Part shown: positions 20,530-31,588 of the stretch, in pieces | Position numbering within the stretch: position 1 is the first letter of the stretch | How the letters are laid out: each line of letters starts with the position of its first letter | From: Chlorops oryzae | Taxonomy: Eukaryota; Arthropoda; Insecta; Diptera; Chloropidae | Assembly: GCA_020466095.1 (NCBI GenBank) | Contig: CM035808.1 | Coordinates: forward strand, 73,711,188 to 73,775,187 | DNA length: 64,000 nucleotides | Direction: 5' to 3' | Translations under genes and position numbers: made by a program | Notes under the pieces: model-generated | What the model saw: the letters and a program-made list of their open reading frames with translations, nothing else | The model's database searches: none | What the model was told of the DNA's origin: nothing

Positions 20530-21365
20530 GCCGTTAGAGTGGAACTCCACATGCGATAGTTCATCACATACCATCTGTCCAATTTTATAGTATGCGATGG
20601 CAGCAGGAAGTGAGATTATTTTGAGTGGCCAAATTTCGGTATGCGATGAGCATTTTAGGATGGCATTCAGCGAGAAAATTCGCTGCATAGAGGCGCTAAA
20701 ACATTGAACGGGATGCAAGATTCCTTAAATCAAGAGCAAAAAAGGAAAAAAAAAGCCGACATTCTGGGTAAATCCGTTCTTGCAGAAAAGAGAACAACAT
20801 AGAAAAACCCAAACTGACAGCCCATCGCAAGCGATAGATGGCATGCGATATCACTAGCTATGTCTCGCATGCCATCAGCTATGAGCGGTCTCCATTTGCG
20901 TTCTATCGCGTACTTTCGATCGCATGCTATGAACCATCGCACGTCGCGACCATAACTTAAGGTTTCGACGTGCGATGGTTCATAGCATGCGATCGAAATT
21001 ATGCGATATATCGCAAGTGGAGACCGCTCATAACTGATCGCCTGCGAGATATAGCTTGCGATATCGCATGCCATCTATCGCTTGCGATGGGCTGTTACTT
21101 TTGAGTTATTTTATGTTGTTATCTTTTCTACAAGAACGGATTTACCCAGATTTTCGGGTTTTTTTCTTGTTTACTCTTTATTTAACAAATTTCAATGTCT
21201 TAGCGCTTCTAAGCAACGAATTTTCTGGCTAAACACCATATTAAAATGCTCATCGCATACCGAAATTTGCCCACTCAAAAAAATCTCTCTACCTGCTGCC
21301 ATCGCATACCATAAAATTTGACAGATGGTATGCGATGAACCATCGCATGTCGAGTCGCACTGTAA
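20530..21365. repeat. ~830-bp long inverted repeat (fold-back) with ~8-nt loop
   Basis: The left arm begins near 20530 (ACATGCGATAGTTCATC...) and the right arm ends near 21365 (...GATGAACCATCGCATGT). The arms of about 400 bp match over most of their length with small indels. They meet at about 20956, where the flanking CATCGCACGTCG / CGACGTGCGATG leave a loop of about 8 nt. GCGATG/CATCGC motifs recur throughout. The ORFs inside are by-products. It could be a fold-back transposon or a hairpin-RNA locus. Confidence 0.88.
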
Positions 21366-22640
21366 GTCAAGTTATGCTAATGTTGGCTATTAATTTGCCA
21401 GTTAAACAGAATATTTGGCGGCTTTTTAGTTTCTGTTCGCAATTTGTTATCCACACTTACTGGCAGCCCTGGGTACGCCGGTGTTAAAGATAACATATTG
21501 AAGATATGTGCATTGTGAGCAAAAGTTGTTATATTTGCAAAACATACAAAATCATCAAGAAAATATTATGACGAGTTTCAAAGGCACGAGAAATTGCAAA
21601 AAAAAAATTATTCTGTTCGTAATTTGACAAACTATTTTAACATAATCGCGTTGATTATTGTTTGTTTTCGTTTCAATAATGAACTTAATACCTTGTTTGT
21701 AATTAACTAATTAATTGAGCTGATTTTTAGCTTCCTTGTTATCTCGTTTAATTCTACACATGCTTTTTCTTGTAAAAACATTTGGATATTTTCAAACATT
21801 ACATTAAAAAACAATACATATTAATTACTGAGTTTGGGTAAACGCATTTCTGAAGAAGGCATAATATTGGCATGTTTTGATGTTTTGGCGAAAGTGATTA
21901 TATCAAGAGGCCTCCAAAAAAGTGCCTTTAAAAATCAAAACTTTTGGCAAAATCATCTATGAAGGAAACCATTTAAAGGCGTCTAATAAAATATAAACAA
22001 TCTGCTTACAGTGCGAGAACCGAATTTTAATGCAAACAAAACAATATTAATGGTAAGCCAAAAATATCAATCTTTAAAGTTTGGTGTGAGAACATTTTAC
22101 TGGTATCCTTTGAGTTTAAGGATTTATATTTTGATTTTATATTGTTTGTATAGTATTATCTTGGAGCATGGAAATGTAAATAAATGCAATCTAGAGTTCT
22201 CACTGAACTTCAGCTTTCATGAATATATTTTGAATAAGTATTAATGAAATACAATTGAATAATATAGAATCTTATGAATTGCAATGATTGCGGCTTTGCA
22301 AAGAATTTGGTCATATGATACAGCTTTTTAAGATCAGAAACATCAACAGCTAGGAGTTAAGTTTTGTCAATTATTTCTTAGTTTGTTTGCTTATTTGTTT
22401 TTCTTATAACTGCTTTAAAGCTTTCCACGCTTATATCACTAACATTTTGTTGATGCTTATCTTCCAGAGAAGTTGCCGACAAAATTCGCTTTTAGTTAAG
22501 CTGCTTATAATTCTTTTATCCTTTTCAGTTCCGAAAATTTTTTTCTAATTGGTGTTTGCCCATGTTTAATTTTATCAAAAATTATTTCTTCCGCCTACAA
22601 GTATCCTACCTTTGGTCTATATTAACCATTGCGACCCACA
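21366..22640. other. AT-rich non-coding stretch
   Basis: No coding frame of interest and no repeat pair was noticed in this 1.3 kb. Confidence 0.4.
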
Positions 22641-22654
22641 CCAAAAGAATAGAG

Positions 22655-22720
22655 ATGTTCCGACTAGTCGACGACTATTCGGTAAGGCCGACTATTCGGT
22701 AAGGCCGACTAGTCGGTTGC
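22655..22720. repeat. palindromic/tandem 'ccgactattcggtaagg' cluster
   Basis: Two adjacent CGACTATTCGGTAAGGC units are flanked on both sides by the palindrome CGACTAGTCG. It may be the end of an unidentified element; no partner was found. Confidence 0.55.
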
Positions 22721-22964
22721 TTACTTTTTGTGTATTTTTCAATTAAAAGTACGTAGGAAATAGAGCCCTGCATGGAAAAAATTGAATTTACAAATAAATT
22801 CATAACTCTTTGTACTAGTATTCATACTCAGAATAAAAATGCTCAATAAATGAAACGTTCAATGCACTCATATGCCTTAACTACAGAGTGTCTCGATCTG
22901 GCTCTCCTGAGTACAAACTTTGTACTACAAAGTATTATTAATTCGGAGAGAGGTTATTACTGTA

Positions 22965-23838
22965 TTTTTATACCCAGCGTAAGCGGGGTATATTAGTTTT
23001 GTGCAAATCTTGTAACAGGGAGAATTAAGCTCCGGAGATATATATATATAGAAATGATCAGGATCAAAAACTGAATCGATTTAGACATGTCCGTCCGTCC
23101 GTGGTCGGATCTCCTCCGAAAAGGCTTAACCAATGGAGTCTAAATTTGGCACACATGTATATCGGGGTCCGAGTATGATCCTAAATAAAAATGGGAGACA
23201 TCCGACCACTGCCACGCCCACAAATGAATTTATTGTGTTTTCAGTAAAATGCTTGTAACTTGCGAACCACTCAACACATTCCATTGATATTTGGTGTACT
23301 GGTAAACTACAAAAAGGGACATACCCTGGAAAAAAAATGGACGCCGTCCTCGAGCCACGCCCACAAATAAGGGCTTATCGTAACTTGTGAAGTAAAAGGC
23401 GTAGAAGCTTCAAATTCGCAACATAGGTTCACCAAGGCGAATGAAAGGTGTAGGAAAAAATTTTATGTGGCCCGCCCACTGCCACGCCCACAAATGAAGA
23501 TTTTTCGTAACTTCCGAAGTAAAACGCGTAAAAGCTTCAAATTCGCAACATAGGTTCACCAAGGCAAATGAGAGGTGTATGGAAATAATTTATGTGGCCC
23601 GCCCACTGCCACGCCCACAAATGAAGATTTTTCGTAACTTCCGAAGTAAAACGCCTAGAAGCTTCAAATTCGCAACATAGGTTCACCAAGGCGAATGACA
23701 GGTGTAGGGAAATAATTTTTGTGGCCCCCCCACTGCCACGCCCACAAATAGAGAAGCAAAACATAGTGCGCTCATAATGTCGGGACACTGGGTATTTAAA
23801 AGTCGGGCTTGACCGACTTTAGCTTTCTTGCTTGTTTT
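22965..23838 (+). mobile_element. DINE-1/Helentron-like element A
   Basis: It starts TTTTTATACCCAGCGTAAGC and ends with a subterminal ACTGGGTATTT (inverted match of ATACCCAG), then a 3' stem-loop AAAGTCGG-gcttga-CCGACTTT and TTGCTTGTTTTT. A gtcc-type microsatellite and about three 124-bp tandem units (GCCACGCCCACAAATGAAG...) form the core. Subterminal inverted repeats, core tandem repeats and a 3' hairpin are the known layout of DINE-1/Helentron-associated elements. Non-coding. Confidence 0.8.
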
Positions 23839-24006
23839 TATTGGATATTCGAGTATTTTAAAAGTATTCGAATGCGAAGCCCCAAATCGAGACTGCTGAG
23901 TTTCTCTTTATACTGCCGTCATAAGAAAAACGGCCGTATCTACAAAAATTTTTTGTTCGCGTTTTTGATGCCGTTCGATTCTCCTTGGGGTAATTTAGTT
24001 TAAAAA

Positions 24007-25053
24007 TAAACAAGTAAGAAAGCTAAAGTCGGTCAAGCCCGACTTTGAAATACCCAGCGTCCCGACATTATGAGTGCACTATGTTTTGCTTCTCTATTTG
24101 TGGGCGTGGCAGTGGGAGGGCCACATAAATTATTTCCCTACACCCTTCATTCGCCTTGGTGAACCTATGTTGCGAATTTGAAGCTCCTACGCCTTTTACT
24201 TCGAAAGTTACGAAAAATCTTCATTTGTGGGCGTGGCAGTGGGCGGGTCAGTTAAATTTTTTCCCTACACCTTTCGTTTGCCTTGGTCAACCTATGTTGC
24301 GAATTTGAAGCGTCTACGCCTATTAATTCGGAAGTTACGAAAAATCTCCATTTGTGGGCGTGGCAGTGGGCGGGCCATAAAAAAAATTTTCCTACACCTT
24401 TCATTCGCCTTGGTAAACCTATGTTGCGAATTTGAAGCTTCTACGCCTTTTACTTCGGAAGTTATGAAAATTCTCTATTTGTGGGCGTGGCAGTGGGCGG
24501 GCTACATTAATTTTTGTTCCTACACCTTTCATTTGCCTTGGTCAACCTATGCTGCGAATTTGAACCTTCTATGCCTTTTACTTCACAAGTTACGATAAGC
24601 CCTTATTTGTGGGCTTATTTGTGGGCGTGGCTCACTGAGGGCGGCGTCCATTTTTTGCCAGGATATGTCCCTTTTCGTAGTTTACCAGTACACCAAATAT
24701 CAATGGAATGTGTTGAGTGGTTCGCAAGTTACAAGCATTTTACTGAAAACACATTATATTCATTTGTGGGCGTGGCAGTGGGCGGATGTCTACCATTTTT
24801 ACTTAGGATCATACTCGGATCCCGATATACCTGTGTGCCAAATTTCGACTTGATTGGTCCCGCCGTTTCGGAGGAGATCCGACCACGGACAGACGGACAG
24901 ACGGACGGACGGACAGACGGACATGTCTAAATCGATTCAGTTTTTGATCCTGATCATTTCTATATATATATGTCTATATCTCCGGAGCTTAGTTCTCCCT
25001 GTTACAAGATTCGCACAAAACTAATATACCCCGCTTACGCTGGGTATAAAAAC
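24007..25053 (-). mobile_element. DINE-1/Helentron-like element B (inverted to A)
   Basis: Same family as A in reverse orientation. The hairpin end is at about 24012-24050 and the TATACCC end at 25030-25053. It has about five 124-bp core units (GGGCGTGGCAGTGGGCGG...) and a (gacagacg)n microsatellite at 24885-24925. The long frames through the core come from the tandem repeat and are not genes. Confidence 0.82.
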
Positions 25054-27100
25054 GGCAGTATAGCTCTTGGGTTTTTAATCGTAATTAATTGTTCATATGC
25101 GAAGGTCTATGTGTAAAAAGTACATGCTATTTTGGAATGTTATCCTCTTTCAATAACTACACAAGAACTGTACTTTTTTTGCCAAGGAAACAATGCAGTC
25201 TGTCTAGTTTTGTCTAAATTTAATAAGAGAGTTAAGAAATAGTTTGACTGCCTTAAAAATAAGATTGTGCTAGTCTAAAAATTAGTCTGACCTGCATCAA
25301 ACGCTTTCCCACCTTATTCGAAATATTCTTTATTTAATTTATGTTGCTTATAATGACAAACCCACGGCGTATTTAATAAGGTGATATCACTAGTACAACA
25401 ACTACAACTCGAACAAAAACAACATACTAATTTGTTTTTATAAAGAATTTTGATTGTCAAAATCTAAAATGTTTATTTTTCATAATAGATATTTTCGATA
25501 CAAGTGTCGAAATGAAGCTTTTTTTTTGCACGAGTGGTAAATGTTGTAAAACGAGGCGCAGCCGAGTTTTACAATACCACGAGTGCGAAAAGAGCTGAGT
25601 TTCGACACGAGTGCCGAACAATATTTTATGCAATAAGGTTTCAAATTGAATTTTAACCTAAATTTAAGAAAAGGTTTTTTTTTGTGAAGAAATTTTTTAT
25701 TTTGATTTGACAGATTCATATTTTCAAAATCTTTATTATAGCATGTCCTCACTATAGCCCAAATTAAGTAATTTCGGTGTTTTCGTAATTTCAACCTCAA
25801 ACCCGTCCACATAGTCGTAATTTCGGTAATCGTAATTTCATTTGCTTTCCATTTACAAGATTTCAAATGAACGAAATTTCATTCAAAGTTCCAGGGATGC
25901 ATTTACAGAGAATTCAAGCAAAATGTACTAAAAATCAGGGTTGTATCCGATTTCATACTAATTTGGTGAATAATTTCATTGAAATGACGATAGTAAGGTA
26001 ATTTCATTTGACCGATTTCAGTATGGCGAAAAGACGCCTTGAAATTCATTCTAACAAACCATATACATAGTATGCCATGCTTTTTGTTTCTATAAACAAT
26101 TTTTTATACTTTCTCAGAACTAGTGTCATAATATGCTTCATAATGATTTTAAAATCGACATCATAATAGGCTCATTATGATATCGAATGGCATAAAAATA
26201 TTTTTGAATTTAAATATTTCTTCCAAATTGTTTGACCCCAGTCGGAAAAATATATTCGAAACACGTTTGAATGATCTCTCTTTAGATGCTTTGCATGCAT
26301 GTCAATCCTCAAAGTATTTTTATTTATTTTTTATATAGACTTCAATCATAAGGCATAATTCTAGTATCTGCTCGTTTTTGGGATTTGACTGAAATTTGAC
26401 AGATAAACCTAAAATGACCTCCTGATACCAAATCTGCAATCCGTTTTTGCGGGTCGCCTCTAGTTTAGGAGATATCGACCTTTAAAATTTGTATAGAAAT
26501 GCAATGTAAACATTGTGAAAACAGACTGACAGCTGGTTATGGTGCTGTCAGAAGTCATGATTTGAAAAAATCCACCAATTGGTAGATATAATATGTGAAT
26601 TTTCATAACACTGTCAGACAGAAAAAAAAAGCAAATGAATATTTGTTGAATATTTGATTAAAAATGAATGTCGTTTTGCCCTGCCTTTTAGAATATTGTG
26701 ATGGATTTGTTTACCTGTCAGTCTCAATCATTTGATTTAATCAGCAAGCAAGCAATCTCAAAGAAGTGCTTAAGAATTGAAATAAAAGTCTGAGTTAGTT
26801 AAAAAATGGACCGGTTATTATTTTAAAAAGTAAAAGGGATTAAAAATTTATACCAAACAAAATCATAAATTTCTTCCGACAACCCGTTTCCTCAAAATTT
26901 TCATTTCACAAAAACGAAATTTTTGTTTTCTCATATCTTCAAAACTCCATAACTCCCAAACTATGGATGAGAAAAAATAAAAAACAAAAAAATTGACGAA
27001 TAAGATTTCATTAGGAATAGAAAAAAATATATTTCTATCTAATCCGTTTCTTGGTGGTGGGGGGAGGGGCGGTTGGGGTACCCATGTTCTTGTCCGGGCC
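25054..27100. other. AT-rich non-coding stretch with one hairpin
   Basis: Nothing coding was recognised. A hairpin lies at about 25516-25590: GCACGAGTGGTA...TTGTAAAACGAG pairs imperfectly with GAGTTTTACAATACCACGAG. 'gtgtcgaaat' / 'gagtttcgacacgagtg' blocks lie outside it, probably a small MITE. G-rich DNA (GGTGGGGGGAGGGGCGG) lies at about 27055-27075. Confidence 0.45.
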
Positions 27101-27104
27101 AGAA

Positions 27105-27645
27105 AAAATTTTTCCGACCCCTTTCATTCGCCTTGGTCAACCTATGTTGCGAATATGAAGCTTCTACGCCTTTTACTTTGAAAGTTACGACAAATCTTTA
27201 TTTGTGAGCGTGGAAGTGGGCGGACCACATAAATTTTTTTCCCACACCTTTCATTCGCGTTGGTCAACCTATGTTGCGAATTTGAAGTTTCTACGACTTT
27301 TACTTCACAAGTTACGATAAACACTTATTTGTGGGCGTGACTCGAAGAGGATGGCGTTCATTTTTTTTTCAGGATGTGTCCCTTTTTGTAGTTTACCAGT
27401 ACATTAAATTACAATGAAATTTGTTGAGTGGTTCGCAAGTTACAAGCATTTTACTGAAAACACATTAAATACATTTGTGGTCGTGGCAATGGGCGGATGT
27501 CTCCCATTTCTACCTAGGATCATACCCATATACCTTCGTGCCAAATTTTGACTTGGTTGATCCAGCCGCTTCGGAGGAGATCCGACCACAGACAGACGGA
27601 CGGACGGACAGACGGACATGTCGAATTCGATTCAGTTTTTGATCC
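27105..27645 (-). mobile_element. DINE-1-like element C, truncated
   Basis: It carries the same core units (two), microsatellite (gacagacggac...) and 'cagtttttgatcctgat' block as element B, in the same orientation. It is cut at about 27645, where copia sequence begins, so its TATACCC end is missing. Confidence 0.8.
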
Positions 27646-28307
27646 TGATGAAGAAAATGTATATATGTCTATTTTTACGCAGCTTACGGACAATTAAATA
27701 TCAAACTGAGCAATCACCTGGTGGTTCCTTTTTATTCAATTTGAGCTCATCGGTGAATTCAAACAAAAAATCTTACGTTTTTAACGCCGATTCGGGAGCC
27801 ACGGGTCACATGTCTTCTCAAAGGGAGCTTTTCGTGAATCCAAAAGAGTTATCGTTCGCAACGGCATATGTTAAAGTCTGATACGGGCGAAGTTTACAAG
27901 TGCTTGGAAAAGGAGGCATATATGTATTTGGAAAGTCATATGTGAAATACATTATTCAAAATGCTCTTTTAGTTCCAGAACTCGACAAGAACTTAATTTA
28001 TATTTCAAGAGCAGCTGAGAGCGGTATTAGAGTTGTTTTTGAATCTGGTGGAAACTCATATATTTTATGAAAAATAAAAACGTGTAAGCAGAAGGAAAAT
28101 GTGAAAACGGGTTGTACTGTATGAATATGCAGCCACCGTTAATATCTGCAGTGCATGCTCTACAAATTTTAGATGCAATCCTGTGACATGAGCGACTTAG
28201 ACACCCAAACTTCAGAGTAATGTGGGAAATGAGCGCACATAAACTTTTGGACAACGTTGACGTTAACAATATGCCTGTAGAACAACCATTTTGTGACGGC
28301 TGTGCAT
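27640..28307 (+). pseudogene. copia protease and pre-integrase region
   Basis: The retropepsin motif DSGATGHM (about 27788-27811) is of the copia type. It is followed by a LQVLGKGG...YIIQNALLVPEL segment and the pre-integrase zinc motif (…SAHKLLDNV…PFCDGCA), cut by the insertion at 28308. Stops occur near 27880 and 28068, and the frame changes. Confidence 0.82.
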
Positions 28308-28920
28308 TAGGGTGTCCCAAAAATATGAAATTAATTTTTCGTAATCGCATACCTTCCAATTTTTTTCTAAATGGTCCTATTAGCTTAAATATTAAATATT
28401 ATTGAGATTGGAATACGATAACCCGTGCCGAATTTCGTTCGAAGTTTAGTATGAAGTCTCTTCAAATTGAGTCTCCCAAAAGAATGCATCGAAATTTTTT
28501 GATATTAAAAATCGTGGGTTTTCCTGAAAATATTGCAACAGAACCAAGATATCAGAAATATATAGTGAAATTATGTTTATCGTTCATTATAGTTCGAACA
28601 AAATTTCACTGGAAAATACTCAAAACTAATAGGAAACTTTAGCCCTAAATATTGACATGCATACCTTGAGGGTACAATTCATATTAAAATTCAACGCCTC
28701 AAATTTGTTAATTCTCGAATATCTCCCTAATTTTTACCTGATCTGGACATATAAGGGCTTAAAATGTTACCAATGAAACTGGATAGTGGTTTTAAAAGTT
28801 TAAATATTTTATACGCAATGTATGGTATAGTAAAATATATTGTAAATCAGAAAAATTTTGGAAATCGTTGATTTTTCCGATTTTTTAACTTTCATAAGTC
28901 TGGTAGAACTCTTTGTAAAA

Positions 28921-29866
28921 GAAGTGCATCACGTAAAGTCCGTTTCCTCGTAAGGCCCACTTTCATTTTAACCAACTTCTAACTATCAAATGTTTTTTTT
29001 ACTTGCACATGTTGAAACATGTCCTCAAGCAATTTCGCAGAAATAAAAAATTAAGACAATCGCACAATATTTGCGGCGCCCACAGTCAATTGAAAATAAC
29101 AAAGACGTAAAAATGGCATTTTGATAGTAGTCCGCGCTTAACAAATAATTATAGGTATATAGTGAACTTGTGGGGGTTGCTTTCTTAAAATAAGAAATTT
29201 TGTTGTATTGTGAAGATACAGAGGTATGTTTATGGAAAAAATTCTATTGCAAATTTTTTTTCTTGGAAAGCCTCTGAAAGCCCATACAAAAAAAAAAAAA
29301 AATGCTCTGACGGACATTAAGAAACCATTTTTTGAGTTGCTCTGAGGTGAAAATAGTAGGACGAACGGCAACTATACGTTCTTTATCCTTAAATAGCGTT
29401 TTATTTTTTATTCGAAATTTAAAAAAGCTGAGTTACATTTAATTAGTTTTTTTTTAAATAAACGAATTGTTCCTGTTATTTTAATTTTTTTTACTAGCTT
29501 TTACAATATAGATTAACCAATAAAGCTAACAAAAATAATTAATGCAGGTTTGGGTTCATGATCTCAACAAGGAATAAATGGGCCTTTTGTGTACCTTACA
29601 CATGTTTCTCGTAAGGCCCAAAAAGTCGTTTTTTTAAAATCGCATTTTAAGAGGTTTTCCGATAAGGTTTTTTGGTAGAATTTTTTGTTGTTCTATAGAA
29701 ATTTTATCAAATAAAACAACACAAAAACAATCGGGCCTGTATCATCAATACTTTGTACGCTGCAATGGAAAAGGTGTTAGGTGGGCCTTATGTGGTGCAC
29801 TGAACTTACTTACAACCTATAACTGAAGTTTCTTAAGTTGGAGTTTCTTTACTAAAAAGAACATTT
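28921..29866. other. interior of the 7.5-kb element, non-coding
   Basis: 'cgtaaggccca' motifs recur (about 28945, 29612), along with poly-A runs. No coding domain. Confidence 0.4.
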
Positions 29867-30196
29867 ATTATATACCCGCGAGTTTGTCTATAAGTGCGGT
29901 CGTGTATTCGCTGTGCTCCTGTAGAAGTAAACAAAGCACTGTACTTGTGTAAATAAATTCAATTAAATTGGTCTCACATACCAAATAACCTCGATTGATT
30001 TGCCAGACGTGTCGTCCGGCTCCTGAAGGCGTCGTTTTCTTTTGCAACTGCAAAGTGAAATTTCTTTTGGTAAAGGTAGAAAATCTATATAAGGCTATCA
30101 ACTTTCCGTCCTGCTCGCTGTTCCAAATAAACTTTTCTCGAAAGGGACAGCTGCTAGCTGATACTCAAGCAGCTGACAGCGGTGTAACCACACTCT

Positions 30197-31588
30197 ATGC
30201 CAATTAATCGATCGCCGCCTCCGCCTAGCGGAGGCACAAACCAAAAATCAACTGGCTACTCACCAAGAGATGGCGCTTCTCAGCATAACCAAGCAAACGA
30301 AAACCAATCAAAATCTCCATCTGCAAGCCAAATTTCAATCTCAATATTGAAAAGTCATTTTCAGAGACCACGCTCCTTCTCTACTAGCGAAATCTCCTCG
30401 ATTACAAATACGAACTCATCTTCAAATTTGCCTGTAATAAACAATTCCAACGATGAACGGTGGTGTGAAGTAAAAAGCTCGAAAAGACTTAGAACCAGCC
30501 CCCAAAATGCTAAATCTGCTAAACAACAAAAGCTTAATTATTGGCTCAGCAATGTTAATCAATTTCAAGCCCTCTCTGTGGATGACAATGATGAGGTTCA
30601 AATATCAAATGAAAGCGTAAAACTAGCCAAGCCTCCTCCTATCTTCGTAGATAAGGTTGAAAATATTCATCCCCTTCTGGCCATACTAAACGAATATGAA
30701 GCTAATAACTATGAAATTAGAGTAATTACAGCTAATCGTGTCAAAATTCAACCGGAAATTCCTGAAACATTCTCTAATATCGTAAAACTGCTTGAAAGCA
30801 AAAATACCGAATTCTTTACCTACAAGCCTAAGAATGAAAGAAGTTATAAGGTTGTTCTTAGAAATATGCATCCGTCTGTCGATCCGGAAGAAATAAAATC
30901 GGCTCTAAAAGAATACGGGCACTCTGTAACTAATGTCTGGAACATGAGACATCCCCAAACTAAAAAGGCTTTCCCGATGTTTGCTGTTGAACTTGAACAA
31001 AATTCTAACAACAAGGATATTTTCAACATAAAAAGTTTACTTCACAGTCGTATTTTGTTTGAACCTCCTCATCCCAAACGCGACCTACCCCAGTGCTCAA
31101 GGTGTCAACATTATGGGCACACAAAATCGGGATGTCGAAGACAACCTAAATGCATTAAATGTGCAGGAAACCACCTAACTGCAGAATGCGAGATAAAAAC
31201 TAGGTCTAAGGATGTCAAGTGTGTATTGTGCGAAGGCAATCATCCAGCAAATTACAAGGGGTGTTCCGTCTACAAAAAACTACAATCAGCTGCTTTCCCA
31301 GCCTTAAGAAAGAAAGTTTTACCCATTGAAGCTAACAACGATTCCCAAACAGTCCCACAATATCAACAAATACGTTCAAATTTGCATTCACAAAAACCAA
31401 CGTATGCCCAAATGGTAAGTGGACTGCCTAATCAAATTCCTCAACACCAAAAAAATAGCACAGAGAGTGAAACTCTGATCTGCGAAATGCGTGAAATGAT
31501 GAAACTGCTAAGAGAAGTAATGAGCCAAATTACAACTATGATGAATCTGGTCGTAAATCTCGTCTCTAAATCTAGTCAATGTCCATAA
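30197..31588 (+). CDS. LINE ORF1 (Gag-like, three zinc knuckles)
   Basis: 463 residues with a true ATG. The N-terminus is Ser/Pro/Asn-rich and probably disordered. A PRE_C2HC/RRM-like region (about residues 205-290; YKVVLRNMHPSVDPEEIKSA) precedes three CCHC-type knuckles at about 299-355 (CSRCQHYGHTKSGC, CIKCAGNHLTAEC, CVLCEGNHPANYKGC). This is the standard layout of jockey-clade ORF1, an RNA-binding nucleoprotein that packages the element RNA. A C-terminal Met/Thr-rich helix follows. The stop overlaps the ORF2 start by 10 nt (ATGTCCATAA), implying reinitiation or similar coupling. Confidence 0.93.
   Translation: MPINRSPPPPSGGTNQKSTGYSPRDGASQHNQANENQSKSPSASQISISILKSHFQRPRSFSTSEISSITNTNSSSNLPVINNSNDERWCEVKSSKRLRTSPQNAKSAKQQKLNYWLSNVNQFQALSVDDNDEVQISNESVKLAKPPPIFVDKVENIHPLLAILNEYEANNYEIRVITANRVKIQPEIPETFSNIVKLLESKNTEFFTYKPKNERSYKVVLRNMHPSVDPEEIKSALKEYGHSVTNVWNMRHPQTKKAFPMFAVELEQNSNNKDIFNIKSLLHSRILFEPPHPKRDLPQCSRCQHYGHTKSGCRRQPKCIKCAGNHLTAECEIKTRSKDVKCVLCEGNHPANYKGCSVYKKLQSAAFPALRKKVLPIEANNDSQTVPQYQQIRSNLHSQKPTYAQMVSGLPNQIPQHQKNSTESETLICEMREMMKLLREVMSQITTMMNLVVNLVSKSSQCP

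Noticed and set aside
20515..21321. Three ORFs of 67-114 aa on both strands
   Set aside because: All fall in the arms of the long inverted repeat, are mirror images of one another and have no domain.
24227..24930. ORFs of 123 and 138 aa with internally repeated protein sequence
   Set aside because: They are translations of the 124-bp tandem core of the DINE-1-like element; related frames appear in elements A and C.
27050..27080. Possible G-quadruplex (GGTGGGGGGAGGGGCGG)
   Set aside because: G-rich, but loops and runs are irregular and there is no nearby gene; not enough to claim a function.
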